Assembly: GCF_000155675.2 (NCBI RefSeq)
Contig: NC_020911.1
Location: 4,578,501-4,642,500, forward strand
Length of the DNA stretch: 64,000 nt
From: Octadecabacter antarcticus 307
GTDB taxonomy: Bacteria; Pseudomonadota; Alphaproteobacteria; Rhodobacterales; Rhodobacteraceae
Direction: 5' to 3'
Shown here: positions 38,461-47,312 of the stretch, piece by piece
Layout of the letters: each line of letters opens with the position of its first letter
Position numbering within the stretch: the first letter of the stretch is position 1
Translations under genes and position numbers: made by a program
The notes under the pieces: generated by a model
What the model was told of the DNA's origin: nothing
Databases searched by the model: none
What the model saw: only the letters and a program-made list of their open reading frames with translations

Positions 38461-40304
38461 TCCGCGGCCGCGACGTCTGTGCCGATAAAGCCACCAGATT
38501 GACGCGCCCAAAAGCCAGCATATTGCCCATTCAGAACAAGCAACGCCGCGTGCGTGCCTTCTTCAACGACTTTGCCATCGTCCATCACGACAATACGATC
38601 CATCTGCGAAATCGTCGATAAGCGGTGCGCGATTGCAATGACAGTTTTGCCGTCCATTAGGCCCGACAATGTTTTTTGGATCGTGGCCTCAACCTCTGAA
38701 TCCAGCGCTGATGTTGCTTCGTCCAGCAACAGGATCGGCGCGTCTTTCAGGATCACCCGTGCCAGTGTGATGCGTTGGCGCTGACCGCCTGACAGTTTCA
38801 CACCGCGTTCACCGACTTGCGCATCAAAGCCCTTGCGACCCTGACCATCTTCAAGGTCCAGAATAAAATCATAGGCTTCGGCTTGTTTCGCCGCTGCGAT
38901 CACCTGCACGTCAGACGCGCTCGGATTGCCATACAGAATGTTGTCACGCACAGATCGGTGCAAGAGGGAGCTTTCCTGCTGAACCATCCCAATCGCTTGC
39001 CGCAAGGAATCCTGACTGACGCCTGCGATGTCTTGACCGTCAACCAAAATGCGCCCAGATTCCGCATCATAAAATCGCAATAGTAACTTCACGAGCGTTG
39101 ACTTACCCGCGCCAGACCGCCCGACCAAGCCGATCTTTTCACCCGGTGCAATCGTCAACGAAAGCTGGTCAATCCCACCGGATGTGCGCCCGTAATGATG
39201 GCTCAGAGATTCGATTTCCAAACTGCCACCCGTGACCTGCAATGGCTTGGCGCCAGTCGCATCGGTCAACGTGATGGGCTGGGCAATCGTTTCCATACCT
39301 TCGGAAATAACCCCAAGGTTCTGGAACAGGCTCGTCACCGCCCACATGATCCAACCCGTCATTGAGTTGAGCCGCAAGGTAAGTGCCGCAGCCGTCGCAA
39401 CGATACCCGCCGTCGCCAAGCCGCCGGACCATAACCACAGCGCCCATCCGACAACCGAAACAATCAAGACACCATTTAGCAGGACAAGCGATACGTCCAT
39501 AATTGAAAACAGCCGCATTTCGCGTTGCAGGGCTGAGCGCGTGTTTTCAATCGCCTCGCGTGCATAGTTGATTTCACGATCATGGTGCGCAAACATTTTG
39601 ACGGAATGGATGTTGGTATAACTGTCCACAACACGACCCGTGACCTCAGATCGTGCATCAGATGATGCCTTAGCTGCTGGGCCCACACGCCGAACTGTCC
39701 AACGCATCAAGACGATATAAAGCGCGAACCAAATCAACAGTGGCAGCAACAACCGCGGGTCAGCGCCCACCAACAAGACACCGGCACCAATGATATATGC
39801 GAGCGAGAATGTCACCGCATCAAACACTTGAAACGCAACCTCTCCGGCTGCGGGGGGTGTCTGCATAATGCGGTTGGCGATGCGACCAGCAAAGTCATTT
39901 TCAAACCAGCCGACAGACTGACGCAACACGTGGCGATGTGCACGCCAGCGCACGATGGTCCCAAAGTTCGGGATGATGGATTGGTTCAACAAGGCCACAT
40001 CGACGATCTGCAACAGTGGGCGCAACGTCAGCAGAAACACCGCCACAAAGAAGAATTCCCATCCATGGTCGGTCCAAACGGTGCCTTCCGAGCCCGGTGC
40101 GATGTGATCGATAAGACGACCCATGTAGGCGATCAGCCAAATCTCGACGGTTGCGACGACGACGGACATGATTCCAGCGGCCCAGAACACCCGTTTAAAA
40201 GGACGCACGTAGGTCAACAGGAACGGCCAAAGACGCGTTGGGGGAACGTCGTCCTCGGCGTACGCCTCATAGGGGTCGACAAGATTTTCAAAGAAGCGGA
40301 ACAC
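38457..40304 (-). CDS. ABC exporter half-transporter (first of pair)
   Basis: 615-aa paralogue of the following gene: N-terminal membrane domain (about 25-330), ATPase domain with GRSGAGKSTL, LSGGQRQRITLARV and LLLDEATSALD. The two genes are coupled by a 4-nt overlap, as expected for subunits of one heterodimer. Both ATPase domains keep the main catalytic motifs. Confidence 0.93.
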   Translation of the reverse strand: MFRFFENLVDPYEAYAEDDVPPTRLWPFLLTYVRPFKRVFWAAGIMSVVVATVEIWLIAYMGRLIDHIAPGSEGTVWTDHGWEFFFVAVFLLTLRPLLQIVDVALLNQSIIPNFGTIVRWRAHRHVLRQSVGWFENDFAGRIANRIMQTPPAAGEVAFQVFDAVTFSLAYIIGAGVLLVGADPRLLLPLLIWFALYIVLMRWTVRRVGPAAKASSDARSEVTGRVVDSYTNIHSVKMFAHHDREINYAREAIENTRSALQREMRLFSIMDVSLVLLNGVLIVSVVGWALWLWSGGLATAGIVATAAALTLRLNSMTGWIMWAVTSLFQNLGVISEGMETIAQPITLTDATGAKPLQVTGGSLEIESLSHHYGRTSGGIDQLSLTIAPGEKIGLVGRSGAGKSTLVKLLLRFYDAESGRILVDGQDIAGVSQDSLRQAIGMVQQESSLLHRSVRDNILYGNPSASDVQVIAAAKQAEAYDFILDLEDGQGRKGFDAQVGERGVKLSGGQRQRITLARVILKDAPILLLDEATSALDSEVEATIQKTLSGLMDGKTVIAIAHRLSTISQMDRIVVMDDGKVVEEGTHAALLVLNGQYAGFWARQSGGFIGTDVAAAE

Positions 40305-40343
40305 GGCAATGTCCTTTCTCTAGCCGATATAGACCGGATTAGG

Positions 40344-40682
40344 TCATAGGAAAACCAGCCCTGAAAATATCACCAACGCAATAGCCATGAAACGCATAAA
40401 AATCTGCCACTTCGACGCATCCGCAAGAAGTGTTTTTAGCATGCTACCTGCATAAGTCCAAAACAGGCAAACGCAAAGGTTGGTGGCCGAGAACGTAACG
40501 GCGAGGGTGGTCGCCTGCGCCATCGGTGACAGGGCTGCGATCATCGCGGACGCAGATGTCGCAACGACCCATATTTTCGGGTTTACCCATTGGAACAAGA
40601 TCGCCTGAATAAACGTAAAGGGGCGGTCGGTGTCGCCGGCTTGCACAGGTTGTGCATGCCACAGTCTCCACGCCATCCAAAG
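40344..40682 (-). pseudogene. LysE-family exporter, C-terminal part, cut by an IS6 element
   Basis: Minus-strand frame reading LWMAWRLWHAQPVQAG, FTFIQAILFQWVNPKIW, then LFWTYAGSMLKTLL and a last membrane helix. This is the C-terminal about 110 residues of a LysE/ArgO-type exporter. The frame runs into the end of the IS6 element at 40683, and the N-terminal part is absent here. A short LysE-like N-terminus lies at 50057-50096, on the inner side of the third IS copy. Confidence 0.75.
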
Positions 40683-41494
40683 GGCATCGTCAAGTTTTCG
40701 GCGATCTTCGCAACGATAGCCCGGACGCCGGATCTCAAGCAGCCTTCAGCACTCGCGTGATGTCGTCCCAGATCCAATGGGCGTCGGCTCTGGACTGACG
40801 GTAGCAAGCGGCTGAAAGCGTGTGGCGGCGGTGGCGGAAGACATTTTGGATTTGATCGTGGACGGAGAGAAATTGTTGCGCTTGGCGGGGTGATTTGAAC
40901 CGACCCATGCATTTTTCTCGCCGCCGGGTCGGCCTGTGCGACCCTTCGGATCGATTGTTGAGTCTCTTATGGCTTCGGTGCTCGATGCCTAGAGCGAGGT
41001 CCTTTAGTGCGGCCCCGTAGCTTCGGAGTTTGTCCGTCACAACGACCCGTGGCGCGCCAAATGTTTTGAATAGCTTGCGGAAAAACCGATCCGCGGCCCG
41101 TTTATTTCGCCGAGACTGGACGAGGATGTCCAGCACATCGCCGTTGCTGTCGACAGCGCGCCATAGCCAATACTTCTTGCCGTTTATCGGAAGGACAACT
41201 TCGTCCATGTGCCATTTGTCCGCCACTTTGGGTCGATCTCGGCGGATCACCTTGGCATATTGTGATCCGAATTTCGCTACCCAAGCGCGGATGGTCTCGT
41301 GGCTGACTATAATCCCGCGTGCTGCCAGCAAGTCCTCGACATCGCGCAAACTCATGGGAAATCGGTGATAGGCCCAGACGGCGTATGCGATGATCTCAGG
41401 AGAAAAACGATGGCCTAAGAAGGCGCCAGATTGCTTGGGCTTGGTCATACGAATGCATACCCCGAAGGGAAATACCCCGCAACTTGACGATCCC
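40683..41494 (-). mobile_element. IS6-family insertion sequence, copy A (812 bp)
   Basis: Ends were set by comparing the three copies. The terminal repeats are GGGATCGTCAAGTTG (at 41494, minus strand) and GGCATCGTCAAGTT (at 40683). The 8-bp flanks are ATCCAAAG (40675-40682) and CCGAACGG (41495-41502); they do not match, so there is no target duplication. The element sits inside an older IS6-type remnant on its right and cuts the LysE gene on its left. Confidence 0.92.
40735..41448 (-). CDS. IS6-family transposase, copy A
   Basis: 237-aa DDE transposase starting MTKPKQSGAFLGHRFSPE. It has the N-terminal helix-turn-helix region (PMSLRDVEDLLAARGI) and catalytic Asp residues in KWHMDEV and VVTDKLRSYG; the Glu is probably in the NNRSEGSH segment. 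It differs from copy C by a few residues (SH for SY, HM for HL). The frame is complete, so it may be active. Confidence 0.93.
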   Translation of the reverse strand: MTKPKQSGAFLGHRFSPEIIAYAVWAYHRFPMSLRDVEDLLAARGIIVSHETIRAWVAKFGSQYAKVIRRDRPKVADKWHMDEVVLPINGKKYWLWRAVDSNGDVLDILVQSRRNKRAADRFFRKLFKTFGAPRVVVTDKLRSYGAALKDLALGIEHRSHKRLNNRSEGSHRPTRRREKCMGRFKSPRQAQQFLSVHDQIQNVFRHRRHTLSAACYRQSRADAHWIWDDITRVLKAA

Positions 41495-41865
41495 CCGAAC
41501 GGTGTCCCAAGTCGCATTGCCATCGACAAGAGCGGCGCCAATTTGGTTGGCCTCCAAAGTCTAAACGTCATCCTCAAATTCACGGGAGTTGGCCAGTTGA
41601 TAGGTATCGTTCAGTCCAAATACCTCAATAATATAGTTGAGCAGGACCACCGTTTTATCAAGCGGATCACACGTCCTATGCTCGGCTTCAAGGCGTTCCA
41701 TTCCGTAACCGCAACGTTAGCTGAGATCGAAACCGCGCATATGATCCGCAAAGGCCAGCTTGGCCAAGCTGGGGTCTCACCATTCACGCAGTTTGCCACC
41801 CTCGCTGCATAATTGTGTTCAATGAAGACCGTCCTTCAGCCAAGCTGAAACTTTGCGACAGAACC
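41495..41865 (+). mobile_element. 3' part of an older, different IS6-family element
   Basis: Between copy A and 41865 lies the right part of another IS6-type element. Its outer end, ctgaaactttgcgacagaac (about 41845-41864), is the inverted GGTTCTGTCGCAAAG terminal repeat typical of many IS6-family members and unlike that of copies A-C. The left part is missing, replaced by copy A. Confidence 0.8.
41509..41812 (+). pseudogene. IS6-family transposase, C-terminal fragment
   Basis: The frame reads VPSRIAIDKSGANLVGLQSL, then YLNNIVEQDHRFIKR (with the catalytic Glu in VEQDH), ITRPMLGFKAFHSVTATLAE and HMIRKGQLGQAG before the stop at 41812. These are standard C-terminal IS6 transposase motifs. The N-terminal half is absent, so the gene is dead. 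Confidence 0.82.
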
Positions 41866-41867
41866 GC

Positions 41868-42017
41868 TCGTCGCGCCGCATCCAGATGGAATTCCCTGAG
41901 TTGCGCAAGCGCTACTGGGGCAGGCGGTTTTGGGCACGCGGATATTTCTCAACCATCTCTGGAAATGTGACTGACGACATCATCACGCAGTATCTGGAAT
42001 TGCATTCCTCTAAATGA
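41868..42017 (+). pseudogene. IS200/IS605 TnpA, C-terminal fragment
   Basis: Starting right at the end of the older IS6 element, the frame reads SSRRIQMEFPELRKRYW, GRRFWARGYFSTISGNVTDD and IITQYLELHSSK followed by TGA. This matches the C-terminal part of IS200/IS605 Y1 transposases. The IS6 element evidently inserted into it, and the 5' part is not in this window. Confidence 0.8.
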
Positions 42018-42019
42018 TG

Positions 42020-42039
42020 CTACCGGCGTCAGCCGGTAG
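42020..42039 (+). repeat. Right-end hairpin of the IS200/IS605 remnant
   Basis: Perfect 8-bp stem CTACCGGC / GCCGGTAG with a GTCA loop, 3 nt after the TnpA stop. Single-strand IS200/IS605 elements carry such hairpins at their ends as TnpA recognition sites, so this marks the right end of that element. Confidence 0.65.
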
Positions 42040-42072
42040 TCCTTCACTTACAAAAGCTTAATGTAACCCCCA

Positions 42073-42408
42073 CTACAAATTACTATCGATCCACTTTGAC
42101 ATCATTCCACGGTCCCGAAAGCACTCATGCGGGATATCACGCCGTTTGATGCGAGCGATCCTTTCTGCAAAGCCGACTTGCTTGGACGACGGGTAGTTCG
42201 AGAACCGCGTGACTGGCACTGCAGACTTATGTGTGTCGATCCAGCGCGAAATCCGTTGGCGATCCGCCAATGCATCATCCGGCAGATCAATGTTTGAACG
42301 TTTTGCGATCTGCTGAGCAAAAAGGATCTGTTTTTCTGTCGCAGGCAGAACATGGTAGTCATGGCTACCTGCTGCGGTATCGGATTCTTCCAAATGTAAT
42401 TGCTGCAT
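42073..42408 (-). CDS. Conserved 111-aa protein with a duplicated motif, unknown function
   Basis: The ATG at 42408 is preferred over 42414 because GAGGAG sits 7 nt upstream of it. The product contains two related units: EKQILFAQQIAKRSN...RQRISRWIDTHK (about 24-60) and SKQVGFAERIARIKR...RGMMSKWIDSN (about 74-111), each a KQxxFAxxIAxxxx...SxWID pattern. It has no signal peptide and is mildly basic. Similar proteins seem to occur in Rhodobacterales; role unknown. It is an intact gene lodged among transposon remnants. Confidence 0.65.
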   Translation of the reverse strand: MQQLHLEESDTAAGSHDYHVLPATEKQILFAQQIAKRSNIDLPDDALADRQRISRWIDTHKSAVPVTRFSNYPSSKQVGFAERIARIKRRDIPHECFRDRGMMSKWIDSNL

Positions 42409-42589
42409 TGTCATGCTCCTCGGTCGTGTGGAGTCTAATATGGAACATAATCGGAACAAAAGCAAGTATAGCATGGCTGATTACGCAGACCACCATATGT
42501 AGTGCCACTTATCGCTGAGGGCATCATGGACAGGGCCAAGAAAGATGCCTTAGTGCGACCAGAGACGTAGTTTGTTCGGCAGGTCGGGG

Positions 42590-42889
42590 TTAAAAACCCT
42601 GCATGAGCATGTCGACAGCAATCGTGATCTTTTCAAATTCCTCATCGAGCTTCCAAATTGGAGATTTAAGAATTCCGATCGGAACAGCAGCCAGGAATTG
42701 AGTGACCATGACGACGGATCGGCCATCAATCTCGAACGTTGGATTAAGCCTCGTCGCAGCCTTCGGAGCACTAGACTGCGGCAAGAGCGGCACAACGACC
42801 CGCGTATTAAGATCGCTCAGAAGATCGGTTTGCACGTCCAAGATGAAGCCATCACCGGATGGATTGGGAAACACGTCATATTTGGCCAT
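42590..42889 (-). CDS. ccdB: CcdB-family toxin
   Basis: 99-aa CcdB-like protein starting MAKYDVFPNPSGDGFILDVQ. Other conserved parts are VVVPLLPQSSAP and the C-terminal TQFLAAVPIGILKSPIWKLD. CcdB toxins poison DNA gyrase in known cases; chromosomal members vary. It starts within the stop codon of ccdA (TGATG), as expected for a coupled type II toxin-antitoxin pair. It appears full length. Confidence 0.88.
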   Translation of the reverse strand: MAKYDVFPNPSGDGFILDVQTDLLSDLNTRVVVPLLPQSSAPKAATRLNPTFEIDGRSVVMVTQFLAAVPIGILKSPIWKLDEEFEKITIAVDMLMQGF

Positions 42890-43119
42890 CAGAACTGGCG
42901 GAAACTGTCGAGCGGCAAACCGTGCTTCTCTACGTAGATGTTGGAGCTCCTGAGCGCGGCAGCATTTGTAGCTTTCCACTGCTCCGCTTTGACGGCTAGA
43001 ACAGCAACTCGAACCCCCTCTTCTGCCGCTCGCGACAGATTCACCTTCAGCTGCTTGGCTTCAATGAGCAAAGCGACATCGAGCGACAAGTTCGTAGGCT
43101 TTCGGGGTTGAGCATTCAT
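42889..43119 (-). CDS. ccdA: CcdA-family antitoxin
   Basis: 76-aa antitoxin; ATG at 43119 follows a strong AAAGGAG. The N-terminal part (RKPTNLSLDVALLIEAKQLKVN) is the ribbon-helix-helix DNA-binding domain that usually represses the operon. The C-terminal IYVEKHGLPLDSFRQF is the typical toxin-binding end (xxHGLPLxxFRxF). The pair may stabilise this mobile region. Confidence 0.88.
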   Translation of the reverse strand: MNAQPRKPTNLSLDVALLIEAKQLKVNLSRAAEEGVRVAVLAVKAEQWKATNAAALRSSNIYVEKHGLPLDSFRQF

Positions 43120-43312
43120 GGGCAGGTCTCCTTTAAACAGGATATCACTCAGAAACATGCACGTCAATCATGCGCATATATATTGTGTCGCAACCAAGTT
43201 GAACTGTCCGAGGTTGTGCAAAGTAGAAATGTCCCACTTTCGGTGTCGTTAGCTTGGCTGGGCAGGGTGAAGACGTCATATATCGCAGCCCTGAACAGCC
43301 ATGCGGATTGGG

Positions 43313-43956
43313 TCACTCGGCCACGTGTGGCGATGTTGCATCAGCCTTTTCTTTGGCCCTGCGTGCAAGCTTTGAGTTCCAGCCGTCGTTGCGTTTTCCG
43401 GTTGGCTGGTACCGTGTCGCTTGTTTTCCAGCGCGCCGTTTCTTTGGAGGCGCTTTGTCCTGTTCAGCTTTGATATGTTCCAGGACGGCGCTGAGATGTT
43501 TGTTCTCGGTGATGGCGGCATGGGTCACGCGCCGATCTTTGTCGAAGACGGTGTAGGGGATCGAAACGCCCTTCCATCGAACCTCAAACTGGCCGTCAGG
43601 GAACGCGAATGTATCGACATATTTGCCAGGTAGGCCGCGTGTGATCTCATTCTCAGCAAGGATGATCCGCTGACGCTCATAAGCGAAGGCAAGTTGTTTG
43701 CTGACAAGGCGCTCATCCCTAAAGCAGAAGACATCGCGCAGGCGGTCGGGCTCAATATTCATAGCCCTATGCAGGTTGTCAGCGCGACGCGGCACCTTTG
43801 CCAACTTGGCGTTATAGCGATCTGTATAACTGGGCAAGAATGCATTGGCAGTCTCCATATCACAGATACCTGCGAGCCTGAGTTTTTTGACCAAACGACC
43901 CTGCAATGTGCAGTTGGCCCGTTCAACACGCCCTTTGGCCTGAGAGCTGTTTGCAC
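43313..43956 (-). pseudogene. ISNCY-type transposase, C-terminal part, cut by IS6 copy B
   Basis: Minus-strand frame beginning at the IS6 border with ANSSQAKGRVERAN, then LQGRLVKKLRLAG, NIEPDRLRDVFCFRDERLVS, LAENEITRGLPGKYVDTFAF and VFDKDRRVTHAAITENK. This matches the C-terminal half of integrase-like ISNCY (IS1202 group) transposases. The N-terminal part with the first catalytic residues is lost at 43957. The segment 43203-43245 (near tagaaatgtcccactttc) may be the right end of this element. Confidence 0.75.
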
Positions 43957-44769
43957 GGGATCGTCAAGTTGCGGGGTATTTCCCTTCGGGGTATGCATTC
44001 GTATGACCAAGCCCAAGCAATCTGGCGATTTCTTAGGCCATCGTTTTTCTCCTGAGATCATCGCATACGCCGTCTGGGCCTATCACCGATTTCCCATGAG
44101 TTTGCGCGATGTCGAGGACTTGCTGGCAGCACGCGGGATTATAGTCGGCTACGAGACCATCCGCGCTTGGGTAGCGAAATTCAGATCACAATATGCCAAG
44201 GTGATCCGCCGAGATCGACCCAAAGTGGCGGACAAATGGCACCTGGACGAAGTTGTCCTTCCGATAAACGGCAAGAAGTATTGGCTATGGCGCGCTGTCG
44301 ACAGCAACGGCGATGTGCTGGACATCCTCGTCCAGTCTCGGCGAAATAAACGGGCCGCGGATCGGTTTTTCCACAAGCTATTCAAAACATTTGGCGCGCC
44401 ACGGGTCGTTGTGACGGACAAACTCCGAAGCTACGGGGCCGCACTAAAGGACCTCGCTCTAGGCATCGAGCACCGAAGCCATAAGAGACTCAACAATCGA
44501 TCCGAAGGGTCGCACAGGCCGACCCGGCGGCGAGAAAAATGCATGGGTCGGTTCAAATCACCCCGCCAAGCGCAACAATTTCTCTCAGTCCACGATCAAA
44601 TCCAAAATGTCTTCCGCCACCGCCGCCACACGCTTTCAGCCGCTTGCTACCGTCAGTCCAGAGCCGACGCCCATTTGGATCTGGGACGACATCACGCGAG
44701 TGCTGAAGGCTGCTTGAGATCCGGCGTCCGGGCTATCGTTGCGAAGATCGCCGACAACTTGACGATGCC
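43957..44769 (+). mobile_element. IS6-family insertion sequence, copy B (813 bp)
   Basis: Same ends as copies A and C. It is one base longer because of an extra T in the transposase 3' region (CCCATTTGG against CCCATTGG). Flanking 8-mers GTTTGCAC (43949-43956) and TGTACAAG (44770-44777) differ, so there is no target duplication. It truncates the ISNCY transposase on its left. Confidence 0.92.
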
Positions 44770-44797
44770 TGTACAAGCCATGCACATCCATGGCTGA
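44003..44797 (+). CDS. IS6-family transposase, copy B, C-terminus frameshifted
   Basis: Identical in most positions to copies A and C up to about residue 225. Then an extra T changes the frame, so the last about 12 residues (HWIWDDITRVLKAA in the others) are replaced by HLDLGRHHASAEGC... and the frame runs through the IS end into flanking DNA (264 aa instead of 237). The catalytic residues are upstream of the change, so activity is uncertain. Confidence 0.85.
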   Translation: MTKPKQSGDFLGHRFSPEIIAYAVWAYHRFPMSLRDVEDLLAARGIIVGYETIRAWVAKFRSQYAKVIRRDRPKVADKWHLDEVVLPINGKKYWLWRAVDSNGDVLDILVQSRRNKRAADRFFHKLFKTFGAPRVVVTDKLRSYGAALKDLALGIEHRSHKRLNNRSEGSHRPTRRREKCMGRFKSPRQAQQFLSVHDQIQNVFRHRRHTLSAACYRQSRADAHLDLGRHHASAEGCLRSGVRAIVAKIADNLTMPVQAMHIHG

Positions 44798-44821
44798 GTT
44801 TTGTCAAAGTTCGAGTAAAAT

Positions 44822-45511
44822 ATGAAAATTGCCGTCTGGTCTGGCCCACGCAACCTGTCGACCGCGTTGATGTATTCCTTTGCAAACCGTGCGGATTTTA
44901 CTGTGATGGACGAACCGTTTTATGCCCCTTATTCGGCTGCGACTGGACTGGAGCATCCTATGTCGGATGCAATTCAAGCGGCCCATCAAACTGATCCTGA
45001 ACAGGTGGCGATGGCCTGTGAGAACGGTGGTGAACAATCGCATAAGTATATGAAACATATGCCACATCATATGCTGGATCGGTTCCCGTTGGACTGGGCC
45101 AAGGACTGCGTGAACATTCACCTGATCCGCCACCCCGCCCGCGTTATCGCAAGTTACGTCGCGAAGCGCGAAAACCCCACGCTTGAAGACCTCGGATATC
45201 TGCAACAAACTGCGCTATTTAACACGGTCGGTGGTATTGTAATCGACAGCGCTGACATTCGCCAAGACCCTGAAAATGCGTTGAAAAACCTGTGCCAGCA
45301 GATCAAGCTGCCGTTTAATTCTGCAATGCTGAACTGGCCTGCAGGCCCACGCCCATACGATGGGATCTGGGCCTCACACTGGTATAATGCGGTGCATCAA
45401 AGCACCGGTTTCGTGGGTGCCGAAGGGCCGTTGCCACATTTGGAAGGCGCGGCGGCCGATCTGCTCGACGCCGCCCTTCCATACTATGAAAAACTTAAAT
45501 GGTTTCAGTAG
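44822..45511 (+). CDS. Sulfotransferase-like P-loop protein
   Basis: 229-aa cytoplasmic protein with the sulfotransferase-type 5'-PSB loop at its start (AVWSGPRNLSTALMYSFANR) and the 3'-phosphate-binding region IHLIRHPARVIASYV (near residue 100). It likely binds PAPS or another nucleotide; the acceptor is unknown. It begins 52 bp after IS6 copy B, so its original promoter region may have been replaced by IS DNA. It converges with argG. Confidence 0.75.
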   Translation: MKIAVWSGPRNLSTALMYSFANRADFTVMDEPFYAPYSAATGLEHPMSDAIQAAHQTDPEQVAMACENGGEQSHKYMKHMPHHMLDRFPLDWAKDCVNIHLIRHPARVIASYVAKRENPTLEDLGYLQQTALFNTVGGIVIDSADIRQDPENALKNLCQQIKLPFNSAMLNWPAGPRPYDGIWASHWYNAVHQSTGFVGAEGPLPHLEGAAADLLDAALPYYEKLKWFQ

Positions 45512-45512
45512 T

Positions 45513-46745
45513 TTACTTCATTCTCTTGTTGCGCGCGGCCAAAAGCTTAAGGCGTAGCGCGTTCAACTGAATGAACCCCGCTGCGTCCTTTTGATCGTAG
45601 GCACCTGCGTCGTCTTCAAAGGTCACATGCGCCTCCGAATACAAGGAATGATCGGACCAACGTCCAACGGTACGCGCGGATCCTTTGTAGAGCTTCAGCT
45701 TCACTGTTCCGGTCACATGTTCCTGTGATTTATCAATTGCGGCTTGTAACATTTCGCGCTCGGGCGAGTACCAGAAACCATTGTAAATCAGCTCTGCATA
45801 GCGCGGCATCAGCTCATCTTTTAAATGCGCAGCCCCGCGATCCAGCGTGATAGATTCGATGCCACGGTGCGCCTCAAGCAGCAGAGTGCCACCGGGCGTT
45901 TCATAGATGCCGCGCGACTTCATGCCAACGAAACGACCCTCAACCAAATCAAGACGGCCACAGCCGTGCTTGCCCCCTAACTCATTGAGTTTGTCGAGGA
46001 TTGTAGCTGGTGACATCGCTTCGCCATTGATCGAAACCGCATCGCCACGCTCAAACCCGACCTCAACAAATTCAGGCTCATTCGGCGCGTCTTCTGGTGC
46101 AACTGTGCGCTGGTATACATAATCCGGCGCCATCTCTGCGGGATCTTCAAGAACCTTACCTTCGGACGAAGTGTGCAGTAGGTTCGCATCAACAGAAAAA
46201 GGCGCTTCGCCGCGCTTGTCTTTTGCGACGGGAATCTGATGTTCTTCGGCGAATTCCAGCAACTTGGTGCGCGATGACAGGTCCCATTCACGCCACGGCG
46301 CGATGACTTTGATGTCTGGGTTCAGCGCATAGGCGGCCAATTCGAACCGTACTTGATCATTGCCTTTACCCGTTGCGCCGTGTGCCACTGCGTCTGCGCC
46401 GACTTCTTCCGCGATCTCAACTAAACGTTTTGAAATCAGGGGTCTAGCGATGGACGTACCAAGTAAATACAGCCCTTCATAGACCGCATTGGCGCGAAAC
46501 ATTGGGAAAACGAAATCGCGCACAAACTCTTCGCGGACGTCTTCGATGTAGATATTCTCAGGCGGGATGCCCATCAACTCAGCTTTGGCGCGCGCAGGTT
46601 CAAGCTCTTCCCCTTGGCCGAGGTCGGCGGTAAACGTCACGACTTCGCATCCGTATTCTGTCTGCAACCATTTCAAAATGATTGACGTGTCCAAACCACC
46701 GGAATAGGCGAGGACGACTTTTTTGGGTGCGGTAACTTTAGACAT
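45513..46745 (-). CDS. argG: Argininosuccinate synthase
   Basis: 410-aa enzyme that joins citrulline and aspartate with ATP in arginine synthesis. Start at 46745 (MSKVTAPKK) has AGGAG upstream. Conserved features are the P-loop [15 protein letters not shown] (near residue 10), [15 protein letters not shown], and [11 protein letters not shown]. Complete and uninterrupted despite the IS-rich surroundings. Confidence 0.98.
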   Translation of the reverse strand: MSKVTAPKKVVLAYSGGLDTSIILKWLQTEYGCEVVTFTADLGQGEELEPARAKAELMGIPPENIYIEDVREEFVRDFVFPMFRANAVYEGLYLLGTSIARPLISKRLVEIAEEVGADAVAHGATGKGNDQVRFELAAYALNPDIKVIAPWREWDLSSRTKLLEFAEEHQIPVAKDKRGEAPFSVDANLLHTSSEGKVLEDPAEMAPDYVYQRTVAPEDAPNEPEFVEVGFERGDAVSINGEAMSPATILDKLNELGGKHGCGRLDLVEGRFVGMKSRGIYETPGGTLLLEAHRGIESITLDRGAAHLKDELMPRYAELIYNGFWYSPEREMLQAAIDKSQEHVTGTVKLKLYKGSARTVGRWSDHSLYSEAHVTFEDDAGAYDQKDAAGFIQLNALRLKLLAARNKRMK

Positions 46746-46797
46746 TGGCGTAAGGCTCCTGAGCGTTAATCGTCCGCGAGTTACTCCGATTTCCGGA

Positions 46798-47241
46798 TTA
46801 GAGCAAGCTGGCCACGAACGCGGCGTCACCATCATTGGACAGGAGGGCAGGGGCATCGTTTATTGGAACCCAAACCGCTGTGTGATTGCCTTCTAAAGGT
46901 GATCCCAAACACAGCGTTGGTCGCGACCAATAAATAGTACAGATTTTCTCCGCCCACATGTCGTAGTCCGGCATAAAAACAAAGCGTTTGTAGACCCCTA
47001 TGCGGCGTGGCTTATCCATCCGCCAGCCGGTTTCTTCCATGACTTCACGGTGCAGCGCCGGTAAAATCTGTTCGCCCGCATCGATCCCACCACCGGGCAG
47101 TTGTATTTCAGGGTGTTCAAGTCTGTCCCCATCCTGCACCGTCAGCAGTAAATCACGTCCGCGCTGCAAGATCACATAGGCGCCGGGGCGCGGCGTGTAG
47201 TGCATAGCGGGGTCAACCCGTTCGCCGTAGCGCTTAATCAT
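46798..47241 (-). CDS. NUDIX hydrolase
   Basis: 147-aa protein; the ATG at 47241 follows GGGAGG. The Nudix box is [24 protein letters not shown] (about residues 50-73), with the REV-EE glutamates in place. The rest ([36 protein letters not shown]) resembles general nucleoside-diphosphate-linked hydrolases. Substrate unknown. About 50 bp upstream of argG in the same direction, possibly co-transcribed. Confidence 0.88.
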   Translation of the reverse strand: MIKRYGERVDPAMHYTPRPGAYVILQRGRDLLLTVQDGDRLEHPEIQLPGGGIDAGEQILPALHREVMEETGWRMDKPRRIGVYKRFVFMPDYDMWAEKICTIYWSRPTLCLGSPLEGNHTAVWVPINDAPALLSNDGDAAFVASLL

Positions 47242-47312
47242 GCCCTTTTTCCTCCCCTTGTGGCACCTATATGGAGGCGGTATGCCAACCTTAGACTTGT
47301 TAGGGAACCCCA

